Positions 31,343 to 38,752 of a DNA stretch of 41,073 nucleotides are shown in pieces; positions within the stretch are counted from its first letter, which is position 1; each line of letters begins with the position of its first letter. Source of the stretch: a virus. The position numbers and the translations under genes are program-made. Location of the stretch: the IMG/VR virus record IMGVR_UViG_3300029981_000025, positions 1 through 41,073 of that record, one strand, 5' to 3'. The notes below the pieces were generated by a model, which saw nothing but the letters and a program-made list of their open reading frames with translations, made no database searches and had not been told where the DNA came from.

Positions 31343-31589
31343 GCTAAGCGCACGAGATCGATGGATGACTACAGCAGCTGGTCCCGGCTTAACGGTGTCA
31401 GGGAGAGGATGTTTAGACTCGTTAGAGAATGTTAATCGACTGCCAAACGCATTGTGGAGATCGGCGCAAGTAAATGGGCCACCACAGGTTGTTGAGAATT
31501 GCTCGCCACATATCAATCATGGCCACCGCGAATTTCGTGGTCTTGTCCATCCCAAGAATGAATTAACATTACCCAGAATAATCCAAACA

Positions 31590-32412
31590 TGATAGTATCT
31601 CAACAAATTAGCGCATTGGGAATCACACCGTTCCATCTATCCGAGTCCGAGCTTGCAGCGCCGGTGGTTTACAATGGTTGCTGTTTTCTAAAAACTAGCT
31701 TAAAAGTTCATCACATAGTGGTGATATTGCGTACTACTTAATTGTCTGAATTAGTATATATGTCAAAGACATACTTTTAGATAAGGACTTATCCTAAGCC
31801 TTAAATCTACCGCTACAATTTAATACGTTTCGTACCTCATTCTTACTATGTGTAGTTGCGTACAACTAAATGAGATTTCTCTCTCCATACTCCACGCTCT
31901 GAGCTACTCGGCTTTAGCAAAGTATCTTAGTGAAGTGATCCAAGGCGAATCGTCGTCAGACTTCGTGTCTTGATTAATTGTGGAGAGAAATGGGAATGGG
32001 TAAGGAAGGTGTCTTCAGACCGGACTTTAATACATGGAGCAATAGGATGCCATTAACTCCACTGCCGACAAATGTAGCCCCATCCCGAGCCTTTTTACCT
32101 CTATCAGTGTTCACCACCACTACGTGTGTGTTTGCCCTACCCAAGAACTAGCTATTTAACCAATCTCTAGTATCATTACCGTACTCAATATGAGCATACC
32201 CAGTAGGACTTGAAAATTAGCACTAAACTATCTAGTTCAAATACTGCCGACTTACACGGCTACATCACGTTCTTCATTCATTTCATTCAAAAATATTGTT
32301 TGCGCGTGTAGTGTTCTCGACGATTGGATGTTGTCGTATGAGCCTCCTGTAACGCATATTGCGAATAAAGATATTTGGCACTCAGCTAAGACCATTTATC
32401 ACCAGGATTGTT
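31590..32412 (-). ncRNA. Candidate large structured RNA, about 820 nt
   Basis: No gene is seen in 823 bases. Pairings visible: ATTTCTCTC-TCCA (31875-31887) with TGGA-GAGAAAT (31981-31991) closing ~95 bases; CTCATT (31837-31842) with AATGAG (31869-31874) around AGTTG/CAACT; hairpins TATGTC/GACATA and GATAAG/CTTATC near 31755-31795. Composition is less AT-rich than the genes. Function and class unknown; strand inferred from neighbours. Confidence 0.5.
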
Positions 32413-32658
32413 TTAATGTATAATTGCGTTATAGACTTTGAGAGCCTTAGGCAAAGAGTGTGTTCTGTAAACAGCAACGTTATCCCTCTCAACAACTAAT
32501 ATTGATGAGAGCTGACGGAATACATTGATAGAATTCAGAATGATGATTCGAGCAGATTTTGTTGTCTTCATATCTATAACAAAAGCATAAGAGGCAACGA
32601 TAGTCTCACTAGTAAAACCTGTGAGTTCTTTGATATGAAGATTATTGAATTGTTTCAT
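32413..32658 (-). CDS. Hypothetical protein, 81 residues
   Basis: Not recognised. Small beta-rich protein with TIVASYAFVIDMKTTKSARI and LVVERDNVAVYRTHSLPKAL. Begins one base after the upstream stop. Confidence 0.68.
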   Translation of the reverse strand: MKQFNNLHIKELTGFTSETIVASYAFVIDMKTTKSARIIILNSINVFRQLSSILVVERDNVAVYRTHSLPKALKVYNAIIH

Positions 32659-32659
32659 G

Positions 32660-32923
32660 CTACTTGAGTTCTATTTTCTTAAGTAATGAATACTGGTGAT
32701 ATAACGCGTATACCCAGTCTAAATTCACATTATAGGCTTTCTTTAACTCTTCTCTAAGAGCTAGTTTGAGTTCAGGCGCATTTCTCAAGCGCTCGTAAAC
32801 TATTGGATCCAACAGATCTTTGATTTCTTCCAAACCTTCTTCAGGAGTCTTAATGTTGGACTTCGGATGATTAGTCTTTATGACTTTTATCTCAACATCC
32901 GTGAGAGTTCTGACCTTTTGCAT
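32660..32923 (-). CDS. Hypothetical helical protein, 87 residues
   Basis: Not recognised. Helical, charged. A TAnnTTTG box lies about 80 bases upstream with a perfect CGCGTT-GTGA-AACGCG hairpin between box and start, so the leader may be regulated at the RNA level. Confidence 0.7.
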   Translation of the reverse strand: MQKVRTLTDVEIKVIKTNHPKSNIKTPEEGLEEIKDLLDPIVYERLRNAPELKLALREELKKAYNVNLDWVYALYHQYSLLKKIELK

Positions 32924-32960
32924 TGTAGAGTATTATTGTTTAGTGAATTGGAAAACTCAC

Positions 32961-32976
32961 CGCGTTTCACAACGCG
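32961..32976 (-). promoter_or_regulatory. GNRA hairpin in the leader of 32660-32923
   Basis: Perfect 6-bp stem CGCGTT/AACGCG with a GTGA tetraloop on the minus strand, between the promoter box and the start. A similar GCGTTGTGAAACG occurs near 28011-28026. Confidence 0.5.
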
Positions 32977-33001
32977 ATGAGTGGCCCTTTTGTTCATCGT
33001 T

Positions 33002-33009
33002 CAAATGTA
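33002..33009 (-). promoter_or_regulatory. Promoter -7 box TACATTTG
   Basis: TAnnTTTG match upstream of the gene at 32660-32923 and of the hairpin at 32961. Confidence 0.45.
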
Positions 33010-33146
33010 CAAATAGATATTGAGGTAAGAAAATGTTTATGTTTTCGGAAATGTGCCGTTGAGTCGATACACTCATCTATCATTGTTGCCTGCCAGTCAT
33101 GGGGAAGCAGACTCTCGTTATAACGTTTCCGTGCGTTCAAACGAGA

Positions 33147-33386
33147 TCACTTATCGATAAGACAACAATAGCATTTGCAGTCATTGTTACCAAATAAGTA
33201 GTATGTGGTGTGTCCTATGGCTTCAATCTTTTGAAGGTTCATACCATGAGGAATACACTTGTGCGCATAATTATAAGCATCAACTTTACTAACGTAAGTA
33301 TGCATCTCACAACTCTCAACTTCTAATGGAGTAAAGAGTGTGCTAAGAGGCTTAGTAAGATCTTCCACGTTTACAGTGTTTACCAT
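33147..33386 (-). CDS. Hypothetical protein with Cys-rich end, 79 residues
   Basis: From the ATG at 33386. Ends NNDCKCYCCLIDK and stops at TGA. Cysteine cluster may bind a metal. Overlaps the upstream gene's end by 35 bases. Not recognised. Confidence 0.6.
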   Translation of the reverse strand: MVNTVNVEDLTKPLSTLFTPLEVESCEMHTYVSKVDAYNYAHKCIPHGMNLQKIEAIGHTTYYLFGNNDCKCYCCLIDK

Positions 33387-33693
33387 GCTTTTGCCAAGGC
33401 TGAAGCTCACGAAAATTATCATGAGATACATCATACAATGGAGGCATCTCAAGAGGTTCCATTCTGTGAGTTGATAAAGTTCTTCTCACTATGGGTGCAA
33501 GAGCTGGTTGCTCTGTGATCTTTCTTAATGCAAGAGCGTCTTCATCAGACAAATCAGTATTATTAAATGCTACTTCATCGTCTATAAAAATGATAAGAGG
33601 CTTTCCATCTTGAATTGCTTGTAGGGTAGACTCAGGCACAACGGCGTTGAGTCTCCCTAATACAAGCATGATATCTTTTGTATCTGATTCCAT
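33352..33693 (-). CDS. Hypothetical protein, 113 residues
   Basis: Not recognised. Contains KPLIIFIDDEVAF and a helical acidic stretch LSDEDALALRKI, then a basic tail. Starts 3 bases after the upstream stop. Confidence 0.7.
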   Translation of the reverse strand: MESDTKDIMLVLGRLNAVVPESTLQAIQDGKPLIIFIDDEVAFNNTDLSDEDALALRKITEQPALAPIVRRTLSTHRMEPLEMPPLYDVSHDNFRELQPWQKHGKHCKRGRSY

Positions 33694-33695
33694 GG

Positions 33696-34136
33696 CTATT
33701 TTTCAACAGGAGGAATAGGATAACAAGCACAGAATCTGTATTCAAGCTCATCTTTACTCTTTTGATAAGAGACATACATCATTCCGTTAAGAGCTTCTTC
33801 TTTTTCGAAAATTGCATCCTTGCCAAAGGTAGATTCTACTCTGGCCAACAGGGATGATTTGCTTTGATAACGATTGGCCAAACACTTGATTTTCTGGTTG
33901 TATGAGAACTGAATGGCATTACCAAACATTTCTTCCGTTGTTTGATCCAAAGTTTTGACATCATTGCCAAGAGCTTTGTGCAAGAAGGCTGAGACGTTAT
34001 GGAAAGCAAGATCAGATTCTTTTGAGATCCTTGCATCAAATACTTGAAGCAAATCTGCCAAAATAATCATTTCTTGAATGTTCAAAGATATGGTCTGACC
34101 TAATAGGCCTTCACCGATTGTTGATTGTACTTTCAC
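33696..34136 (-). CDS. Hypothetical protein, 146 residues (GTG start)
   Basis: Not recognised. No ATG fits before residue 23, so the GTG at 34136 is taken. Mainly helical, with paired cysteines near the end (FCACYPIPP). First of three coupled genes. Confidence 0.65.
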   Translation of the reverse strand: MKVQSTIGEGLLGQTISLNIQEMIILADLLQVFDARISKESDLAFHNVSAFLHKALGNDVKTLDQTTEEMFGNAIQFSYNQKIKCLANRYQSKSSLLARVESTFGKDAIFEKEEALNGMMYVSYQKSKDELEYRFCACYPIPPVEK

Positions 34137-34441
34137 TTTAGCTGAGTTTAAGTTGGTTGATAATATTTTTACTTTGCACTCAGTTATGCTGAGTTTTCAA
34201 GTTGAGCTGCTTATGTTGTTTCAAACATAGCACTAGCCTTGCGATTCTTTTTAGATTATACTGACAAACTTTTAATCAGTTATTATATGGCAACCATCCA
34301 ATCATTTGTGTTCATTATGATATAGCGAATTTTATTGGGTTGAAAATGAGAGCTTGTGATTATACAATTTTTGGTGAGTGTAGAATAAGGATTGCTAGAC
34401 CACTTACTCTTTTAACACTCAACCAAAATTGATAAAATTAT
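34137..34441. other. 305-base gap with two hairpins
   Basis: No gene seen. ACTCAG/CTGAGT hairpin followed by TTTTC on the plus strand near 34180-34200. Near 34360-34437 CAATTTT, GGT, AGTGT pair with ACACT, ACC, AAATTG to form a long interrupted stem closing about 35 bases, directly after the stop of the gene at 34442. Confidence 0.4.
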
Positions 34442-34648
34442 CTATTGGTTGTTATCTTCGTCAACAAGGTAGTTTGTGATTACATACCCCTCTGTACCAT
34501 CTGCAAAATTCTTCTTATTTAAAAGGAAGAACCCATGCTTGTGACTAACTCTATCCGCATCAAGAGCATATGGATAAGCATTATATTCTTGTCCATCATC
34601 GCCTTTGAGAATATTGTAATCACCAAATGTGCCAAGCACTGTGATCAT
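34442..34648 (-). CDS. Hypothetical protein, 68 residues
   Basis: Not recognised. Starts MITVLGTFGDYNILKGDDGQ; likely a small beta barrel. Preceded by a terminator-like hairpin, so it may be transcribed on its own. Confidence 0.7.
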   Translation of the reverse strand: MITVLGTFGDYNILKGDDGQEYNAYPYALDADRVSHKHGFFLLNKKNFADGTEGYVITNYLVDEDNNQ

Positions 34649-34688
34649 ACTAATAAGCTTTAGTGAATATACTATTTTTTAAGAGAGA

Positions 34689-34710
34689 GATACACCCCGA
34701 AGGGTGTATC
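34689..34710 (-). terminator. Hairpin with TTCG loop, probable terminator
   Basis: GATACACCC and GGGTGTATC form a 9-bp stem with a TTCG tetraloop on the minus strand, followed by TCTCTCTTAAAAAA. Lies 18 bases beyond the stop of the gene at 34728. The T-run is interrupted. Confidence 0.6.
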
Positions 34711-34727
34711 CTCTTAATGCCCAAATT

Positions 34728-35225
34728 TTAGGCGTGAATCTTTGAAACACGCATAAATTGTTTGGCATTCCAACCAGCAGCAGAAGCTGTTTTTGCTTCT
34801 TCTTTGGTCTTCCAAGACTTCAATGTAAACTTCGGAGTGTTGCCTTCAACAATGACAATTTCAATGTCTTTGCCTTGGATGTCCACCAACATGTCAGCCA
34901 AATCACCTTCGTAACAGCTACCAATGGCAACTGACGGGAAGTAATAATTGCCTGATGTGTTCCCTTTGACGGGTTCTTTGGCGAATCCTGCTGTAGCAAA
35001 ACGTGAACCACTGATGACACCTGACTTGGCAACACCTGACAAATGAACATCAACCCATTTACGGTTGTCTTCGGTGCCATCTGCACCTTTAATCATTTGT
35101 TCACGGAGTTCAAGTCTTTCAACCCGATACTTACCACTCGGCAAAGTGACCTTGCCCATGTTTTTGGTCGAACCATTGGCGTAGCCTTTGAGTTCTTCTT
35201 TTGTGAAAACTTTAATTTCAGCCAT
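34728..35225 (-). CDS. Hypothetical beta-rich protein, 165 residues
   Basis: Start taken at the ATG at 35225 (MAEIKVFTKEELKGYANG); the open frame upstream to 35483 reads like non-coding DNA. Lys/Gly/Val-rich with alternating strands (KVTLPSGKYRVERLELREQM, DIEIVIVEGNTPKFTLKSW). Stands alone with its own terminator, and its codons are more G/C-ending than its neighbours, which suggests high expression, for example a DNA-binding or virion protein. Family not recognised. Confidence 0.72.
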   Translation of the reverse strand: MAEIKVFTKEELKGYANGSTKNMGKVTLPSGKYRVERLELREQMIKGADGTEDNRKWVDVHLSGVAKSGVISGSRFATAGFAKEPVKGNTSGNYYFPSVAIGSCYEGDLADMLVDIQGKDIEIVIVEGNTPKFTLKSWKTKEEAKTASAAGWNAKQFMRVSKIHA

Positions 35226-35722
35226 GACGCTTAATTTTTTAGATTTTGAAAATTGGATTTTGGGATTCGAACACGGTTTCTCGCCCTTTGAGGCAGGGGG
35301 TAAATGGGGAAACAGGCCACTCGTTCTCAGAAAAAATATAAAAAATTTTTTTAAAAATTTATGCACATCATGGTTATCCCAACTTTCTTTCTTTCTAAAA
35401 TGGATGGCTGCCAAGATTTTTTTGGGCCGGAGGTCATTATGTATAGTTTTAGTAAGTATAGTATAAGTATAGTTAGATATCAATTTTGTTCGCCATCATA
35501 TCAATTTTGTCCAAAAGCTCAATCACTTTTGTCAAAAGATTGTATCATTTTTGTCCTCATACTTTGAAACATTTACTTACTTTATTTATTTTAGAGAAGA
35601 CATATAGAAAACTTTAATTCTTCTTTAGAGAATACTCTAAATTTCTTAATTTAAAAATTGATACGATTATACAATTTTATTGATACAATTGTATTAAATT
35701 TGTCTTATAATAAAAATTAAGA
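35226..35722. other. 497-base divergent intergenic region
   Basis: Separates the leftward block from the rightward operon. Next to the leftward gene is a short patch of higher G+C (35260-35330); the rest is very AT-rich. Near 35657-35698 ATTGATAC occurs twice and a perfect palindrome ATACAATTGTAT follows, just before the rightward promoter box, so an operator or replication origin could lie here. Confidence 0.5.
35695..35702 (+). promoter_or_regulatory. Promoter -7 box TAAATTTG with upstream palindrome
   Basis: TAnnTTTG match 20 bases before the start at 35723. The palindrome ATACAATTGTAT at about 35684-35695 touches the box and could be the binding site of the winged-helix protein it drives. 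Confidence 0.55.
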
Positions 35723-36490
35723 ATGGGTGAAAAACTAAACAAACAACATATTCAGGTGCCAAATAATATGACTAAAAAGGACGGTTTAGAGCCTAAAGAT
35801 TTATTAGTTTATGCGACACTTCGAAAGTATATGAATAATGAAACAAAAGAGTGCTTTCCTTCCTTGGCAACTTTATCAAAGGATACTGGATATAGTATTA
35901 ATACTATTAGGAATGCAATCTCGTTACTATCCGCAGATAATTACATCTCAATTCGTAAAGACGGCCGAAGAAATATCTATAAGTTTAATCCTCATAAAAA
36001 CTTTGAGCCATTTAGTTATAAGTTTCTAGAGAATAAGACTTTAGAGACAAATGAAAAAGCTTATTTAATTGCACATCAACAATTTATGATGAAGGATCAA
36101 GATGGATTTGGCAAGACTACATTTACAAACGAGCAGCTTAGTGAGAAACTAAATATTTCAGCCAGAACTATATCCAGACTTGATAACTCTTTAGTGAGGA
36201 AAGGATACCTGAATATAGTAAAGACCGAGTCTAAAGATCCAATTACAGGCCTTCATATTAATGAGAAGTTCTTTCACTTAGATGAGCTAGGCCAGGCTAT
36301 TATTTGGACACTTCAGAAGCATGAAGAAGATATTGAGGAACTAAAAGAAGTCACAGAATCTAATACTAAGGATTTAAAGGTAGTATTAAGAGAGAATGAT
36401 AATCTTAAATTAGAGATGGAAGAGCTCAAGAAACGAATATATCGTTTAGAGACAGGAGATTTAGAAAATAATGATGAAATATTATTATAA
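35723..36490 (+). CDS. Double winged-helix DNA-binding protein (HTH_36-like)
   Basis: 255 residues. Two winged helix-turn-helix units: about 18-90 (LVYATLRKYMN, FPSLATLSKDTGYSINTIRN) and 115-170 (TNEQLSEKLNISARTISRLD), then a C-terminal coiled coil (about 205-245). This layout is that of phage/plasmid initiator or regulator proteins in the HTH_36 and RepA-like group. Placed first in the rightward operon, beside a palindrome, it may control that operon or start replication. Confidence 0.8.
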   Translation: MGEKLNKQHIQVPNNMTKKDGLEPKDLLVYATLRKYMNNETKECFPSLATLSKDTGYSINTIRNAISLLSADNYISIRKDGRRNIYKFNPHKNFEPFSYKFLENKTLETNEKAYLIAHQQFMMKDQDGFGKTTFTNEQLSEKLNISARTISRLDNSLVRKGYLNIVKTESKDPITGLHINEKFFHLDELGQAIIWTLQKHEEDIEELKEVTESNTKDLKVVLRENDNLKLEMEELKKRIYRLETGDLENNDEILL

Positions 36491-36714
36491 TGGAAGAAGA
36501 AAACAAATTAGAATTTGGTTATGTATTATTGTCGGACGAAGAAATAAGTCAGAAGATTGGAATGAGTGTTCAGACAATAAAGAAATACCACAAATCATTA
36601 ATAGCCAAGGGCTACCTTACTATTATTAAGACAGAAGATGGAAGTGAAATTAAACAATTTAATCTAAGGAAGCTTAGTGAACCAAATAAAGAAAATAATG
36701 AAAATGTATCATAA
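36490..36714 (+). CDS. Small winged-helix protein, 74 residues
   Basis: SDEEISQKIGMSVQTIKKYH is a helix-turn-helix, followed by a wing-like strand pair GYLTIIKTEDG. It resembles the second unit of the gene before it, so probably a partial duplication. Start overlaps the upstream stop (TAATG). Confidence 0.75.
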   Translation: MEEENKLEFGYVLLSDEEISQKIGMSVQTIKKYHKSLIAKGYLTIIKTEDGSEIKQFNLRKLSEPNKENNENVS

Positions 36715-36916
36715 CGGAAAGTGGGAACACTTAGCACTATATGACAATGCTTCAGAATGAGAAGAAGTAATGGCAGAACGATTAGGACCACATAAAATAC
36801 AGGGCGTTGGGATTATTAATCCAATGAAGACTGCTCAGATTATGCCAGCAGAATTAGTAGATACAAAACCATCAGAAGAATTTAACATTTTATCCTTATT
36901 AGAGCCATGCAAATAG
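36698..36916 (+). CDS. Small protein with an in-frame TGA (read as Trp), 72 residues
   Basis: Runs from the ATG at 36698 to TAG at 36916 if TGA at 36758-36760 is read through. Starts MKMYHNGKWEHLAL; around the TGA it reads NASE-TGA-EEVMAERLG. It overlaps the upstream gene end by 17 bases and the next start by 10, exactly filling the gap in the operon, which supports it as one gene. It also uses one TGG. Function unknown. Confidence 0.78.
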
Positions 36917-37200
36917 TGGAGAATAGTGAAGTCAAGGATTTAGTATTAAATCTAATAGATTGTATTTATATTGCTCGTAATCCTAATAACTATAAAGATC
37001 AATTTAGAGGTCAGAGATTTAATCAGATATTTTTACCTGCATTTATAAAACCTGATGTCAAAAAAGTAGTACTAGAAATTTTAAGCCCAACTTATGAAGT
37101 TAATGGAATTATGTTTGCACACATCTATGAATACACATCTTTAATAAGATCAGAAGTAGAACTAGTTCCTACTGATACAATTTTAACTAATTTATTATAA
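36907..37200 (+). CDS. Hypothetical protein, 97 residues
   Basis: Not recognised. Alternating strands and helices, no Trp codon of either kind. Start overlaps the recoded gene before it. Confidence 0.7.
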   Translation: MQIVENSEVKDLVLNLIDCIYIARNPNNYKDQFRGQRFNQIFLPAFIKPDVKKVVLEILSPTYEVNGIMFAHIYEYTSLIRSEVELVPTDTILTNLL

Positions 37201-37205
37201 AGAAA

Positions 37206-37505
37206 ATGGATACAGAGATAGAAAAGATAATTAGTGCTCTTGAGCAAGAACTAATAGCAAGAATAAGACGTAAGAGAGAATATATAGAATCTATAGAATT
37301 CCATAATTACCGCATGGCAACGCCAGAACAGAATCAAGAAATAGAATACCGTAAGGAAACTCTTGAAACTATGAACCATGTTATAACAGTTATTCTCCAA
37401 TGTCTAACTCTCCCGCGACCTTATCTACTGCAGCAAAGCGAAGTAATAGAGGGCGGCGTAGTAATAAATACAGATGATTATAATTTACTATTATACATTA
37501 AATAA
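37206..37505 (+). CDS. Hypothetical helical protein, 99 residues
   Basis: Not recognised. Long amphipathic helices with many Glu, Arg and Ile (ELIARIRRKREYIESIE), likely coiled coil. TAATG overlap with the next gene. Confidence 0.7.
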   Translation: MDTEIEKIISALEQELIARIRRKREYIESIEFHNYRMATPEQNQEIEYRKETLETMNHVITVILQCLTLPRPYLLQQSEVIEGGVVINTDDYNLLLYIK

Positions 37506-37936
37506 TGGAAATACTTAGAAGTGAAACTTCAGGTGATGGGAAGATAGCAATCGTATCCCTCTATATAGACGAGTTAGATTTTGCCACAATAGTTATGGGA
37601 TTAGTTAATTTAAATGGATGCGCATTTAGTAATGTATTTGTGCCAGCATCTCTTATAGAATTACCAGAGATGGAAATTATTAAACTTATGTTAACCCCAT
37701 ACCTAACAATTTCTTCTCCATGGTCAGAACAATTTCAATCATATGAATTTGGATCTGATTCACAATCATTAGCTGCAGCCATAGAACATGCACAGATGGA
37801 AATAGATACTACAATGAGTGTAATGAATAATGCAAACTCGTCTAGAGCATTTCCATTCTATGAAACTACTCTAAAATATTTGAGAAAAACCTTAAAATAC
37901 TGTATAGCAAAATTTAAAGAATGTAATAATGGATAA
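37505..37936 (+). CDS. Hypothetical protein, 143 residues
   Basis: Not recognised. N-terminal half shares the pattern of the gene at 36907 (hydrophobic strand, FxxxFVPA/FLPAF, then helix with LxPxY), so the two may be distant paralogues. C-terminal half is a helical pair. Confidence 0.7.
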   Translation: MEILRSETSGDGKIAIVSLYIDELDFATIVMGLVNLNGCAFSNVFVPASLIELPEMEIIKLMLTPYLTISSPWSEQFQSYEFGSDSQSLAAAIEHAQMEIDTTMSVMNNANSSRAFPFYETTLKYLRKTLKYCIAKFKECNNG

Positions 37937-38090
37937 AGTAGAACTACAACAAATTATTAAATTGTTGGATTTAATAGATCCTCAACCTAAAACACTAGCG
38001 TATATAGAAGATTGATATGAAAATTGATACTTCTATCAAACATTTAAAAAACATGAACCATTAGAAATCTTTAAAATACTATACAAATAA
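37929..38090 (+). CDS. Small protein with two in-frame TGA codons (read as Trp), 53 residues
   Basis: From the ATG at 37929 to TAA at 38090. TGA at 38013-38015 and 38025-38027. With Trp at both, the region reads EDWYENWYFYQTF, a natural aromatic cluster. It fills the space between the upstream stop, which it overlaps by 8 bases, and the next start, 2 bases on. No TGG is used. Function unknown. Confidence 0.75.
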
Positions 38091-38091
38091 T

Positions 38092-38481
38092 ATGGAACTA
38101 GTAACTCCCAAAAATTATAAACTATTGGATGATCTTAATGATCTCCTGGAAAATGTCGGCAAACCTCGAGACTTTTTTATTACTCAAGTAACATCATGTA
38201 CTGAAATAATGGTACTAGTTACAATACCACCCTTCTTTGATAGCACAAGAAAACCATCTAAGATGGTCTTTACAGAAAACTTAGAAGAATCAGAGTTTAC
38301 AACTGAAGAGATTATAAAAAATCTTAATGAAGAATTAGAAGAGATGCTTAAAGTTATTAAGAAAGAGCTCTTAAAACTTATTCGAATTAATGAAGCCTTT
38401 ACTATTCAAGAACAAACTAAGATAAATGACAACTTAGTAGATAATGATATACATATTAATATACAATTTGATCAATGCTAG
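38092..38481 (+). CDS. Hypothetical protein, 129 residues
   Basis: Not recognised. Hydrophobic strand with IMVLVTIPPFFD near residue 42, then a long acidic helix. Ends TAG overlapping the next start. Confidence 0.7.
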   Translation: MELVTPKNYKLLDDLNDLLENVGKPRDFFITQVTSCTEIMVLVTIPPFFDSTRKPSKMVFTENLEESEFTTEEIIKNLNEELEEMLKVIKKELLKLIRINEAFTIQEQTKINDNLVDNDIHINIQFDQC

Positions 38482-38717
38482 TAGAAATAGACACAAACGA
38501 TAAAGTAATTAAATTAAAATCTCTAACTACACTTACAGAGTTAAGTAAGTTTATAGAAGAATTTAATCTACAAGGATGGAAGATACAAGGATGGTGGACA
38601 TCAGAACCAGCACAACCTTCTTGGCAACAATATCCTACATACATATATAATAGATCATCAACAGCATCTCCATTTTATCCACCTTTTACAACTACATGTT
38701 GTGGTGAGACTAAATAG
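38475..38717 (+). CDS. Hypothetical protein with Trp/Pro-rich tail, 80 residues
   Basis: Not recognised. N-terminal DNKVIKLKSLTTLTELSKFI, then GWKIQGWWTSEPAQPSW, using four TGG codons, and a Ser/Pro/Tyr-rich end. Last gene of the operon; a terminator follows the stop. Confidence 0.7.
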   Translation: MLVEIDTNDKVIKLKSLTTLTELSKFIEEFNLQGWKIQGWWTSEPAQPSWQQYPTYIYNRSSTASPFYPPFTTTCCGETK

Positions 38718-38752
38718 AAAAAGCCGGGCATTACTGCTCGGCTTTCTTTTTT
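38716..38752. terminator. Bidirectional rho-independent terminator
   Basis: AAAAAGCCGGGC and GCTCGGCTTTCTTTTTT form a G/C-rich stem with A- and T-runs on both sides, placed between convergent genes. It overlaps the last codons of the leftward gene. Confidence 0.85.

Noticed and set aside
34728-35483. Longer 251-residue version of the gene at 34728
   Set aside because: The extra 86 residues come from non-coding-like DNA with no good start; the ATG at 35225 is a better start.
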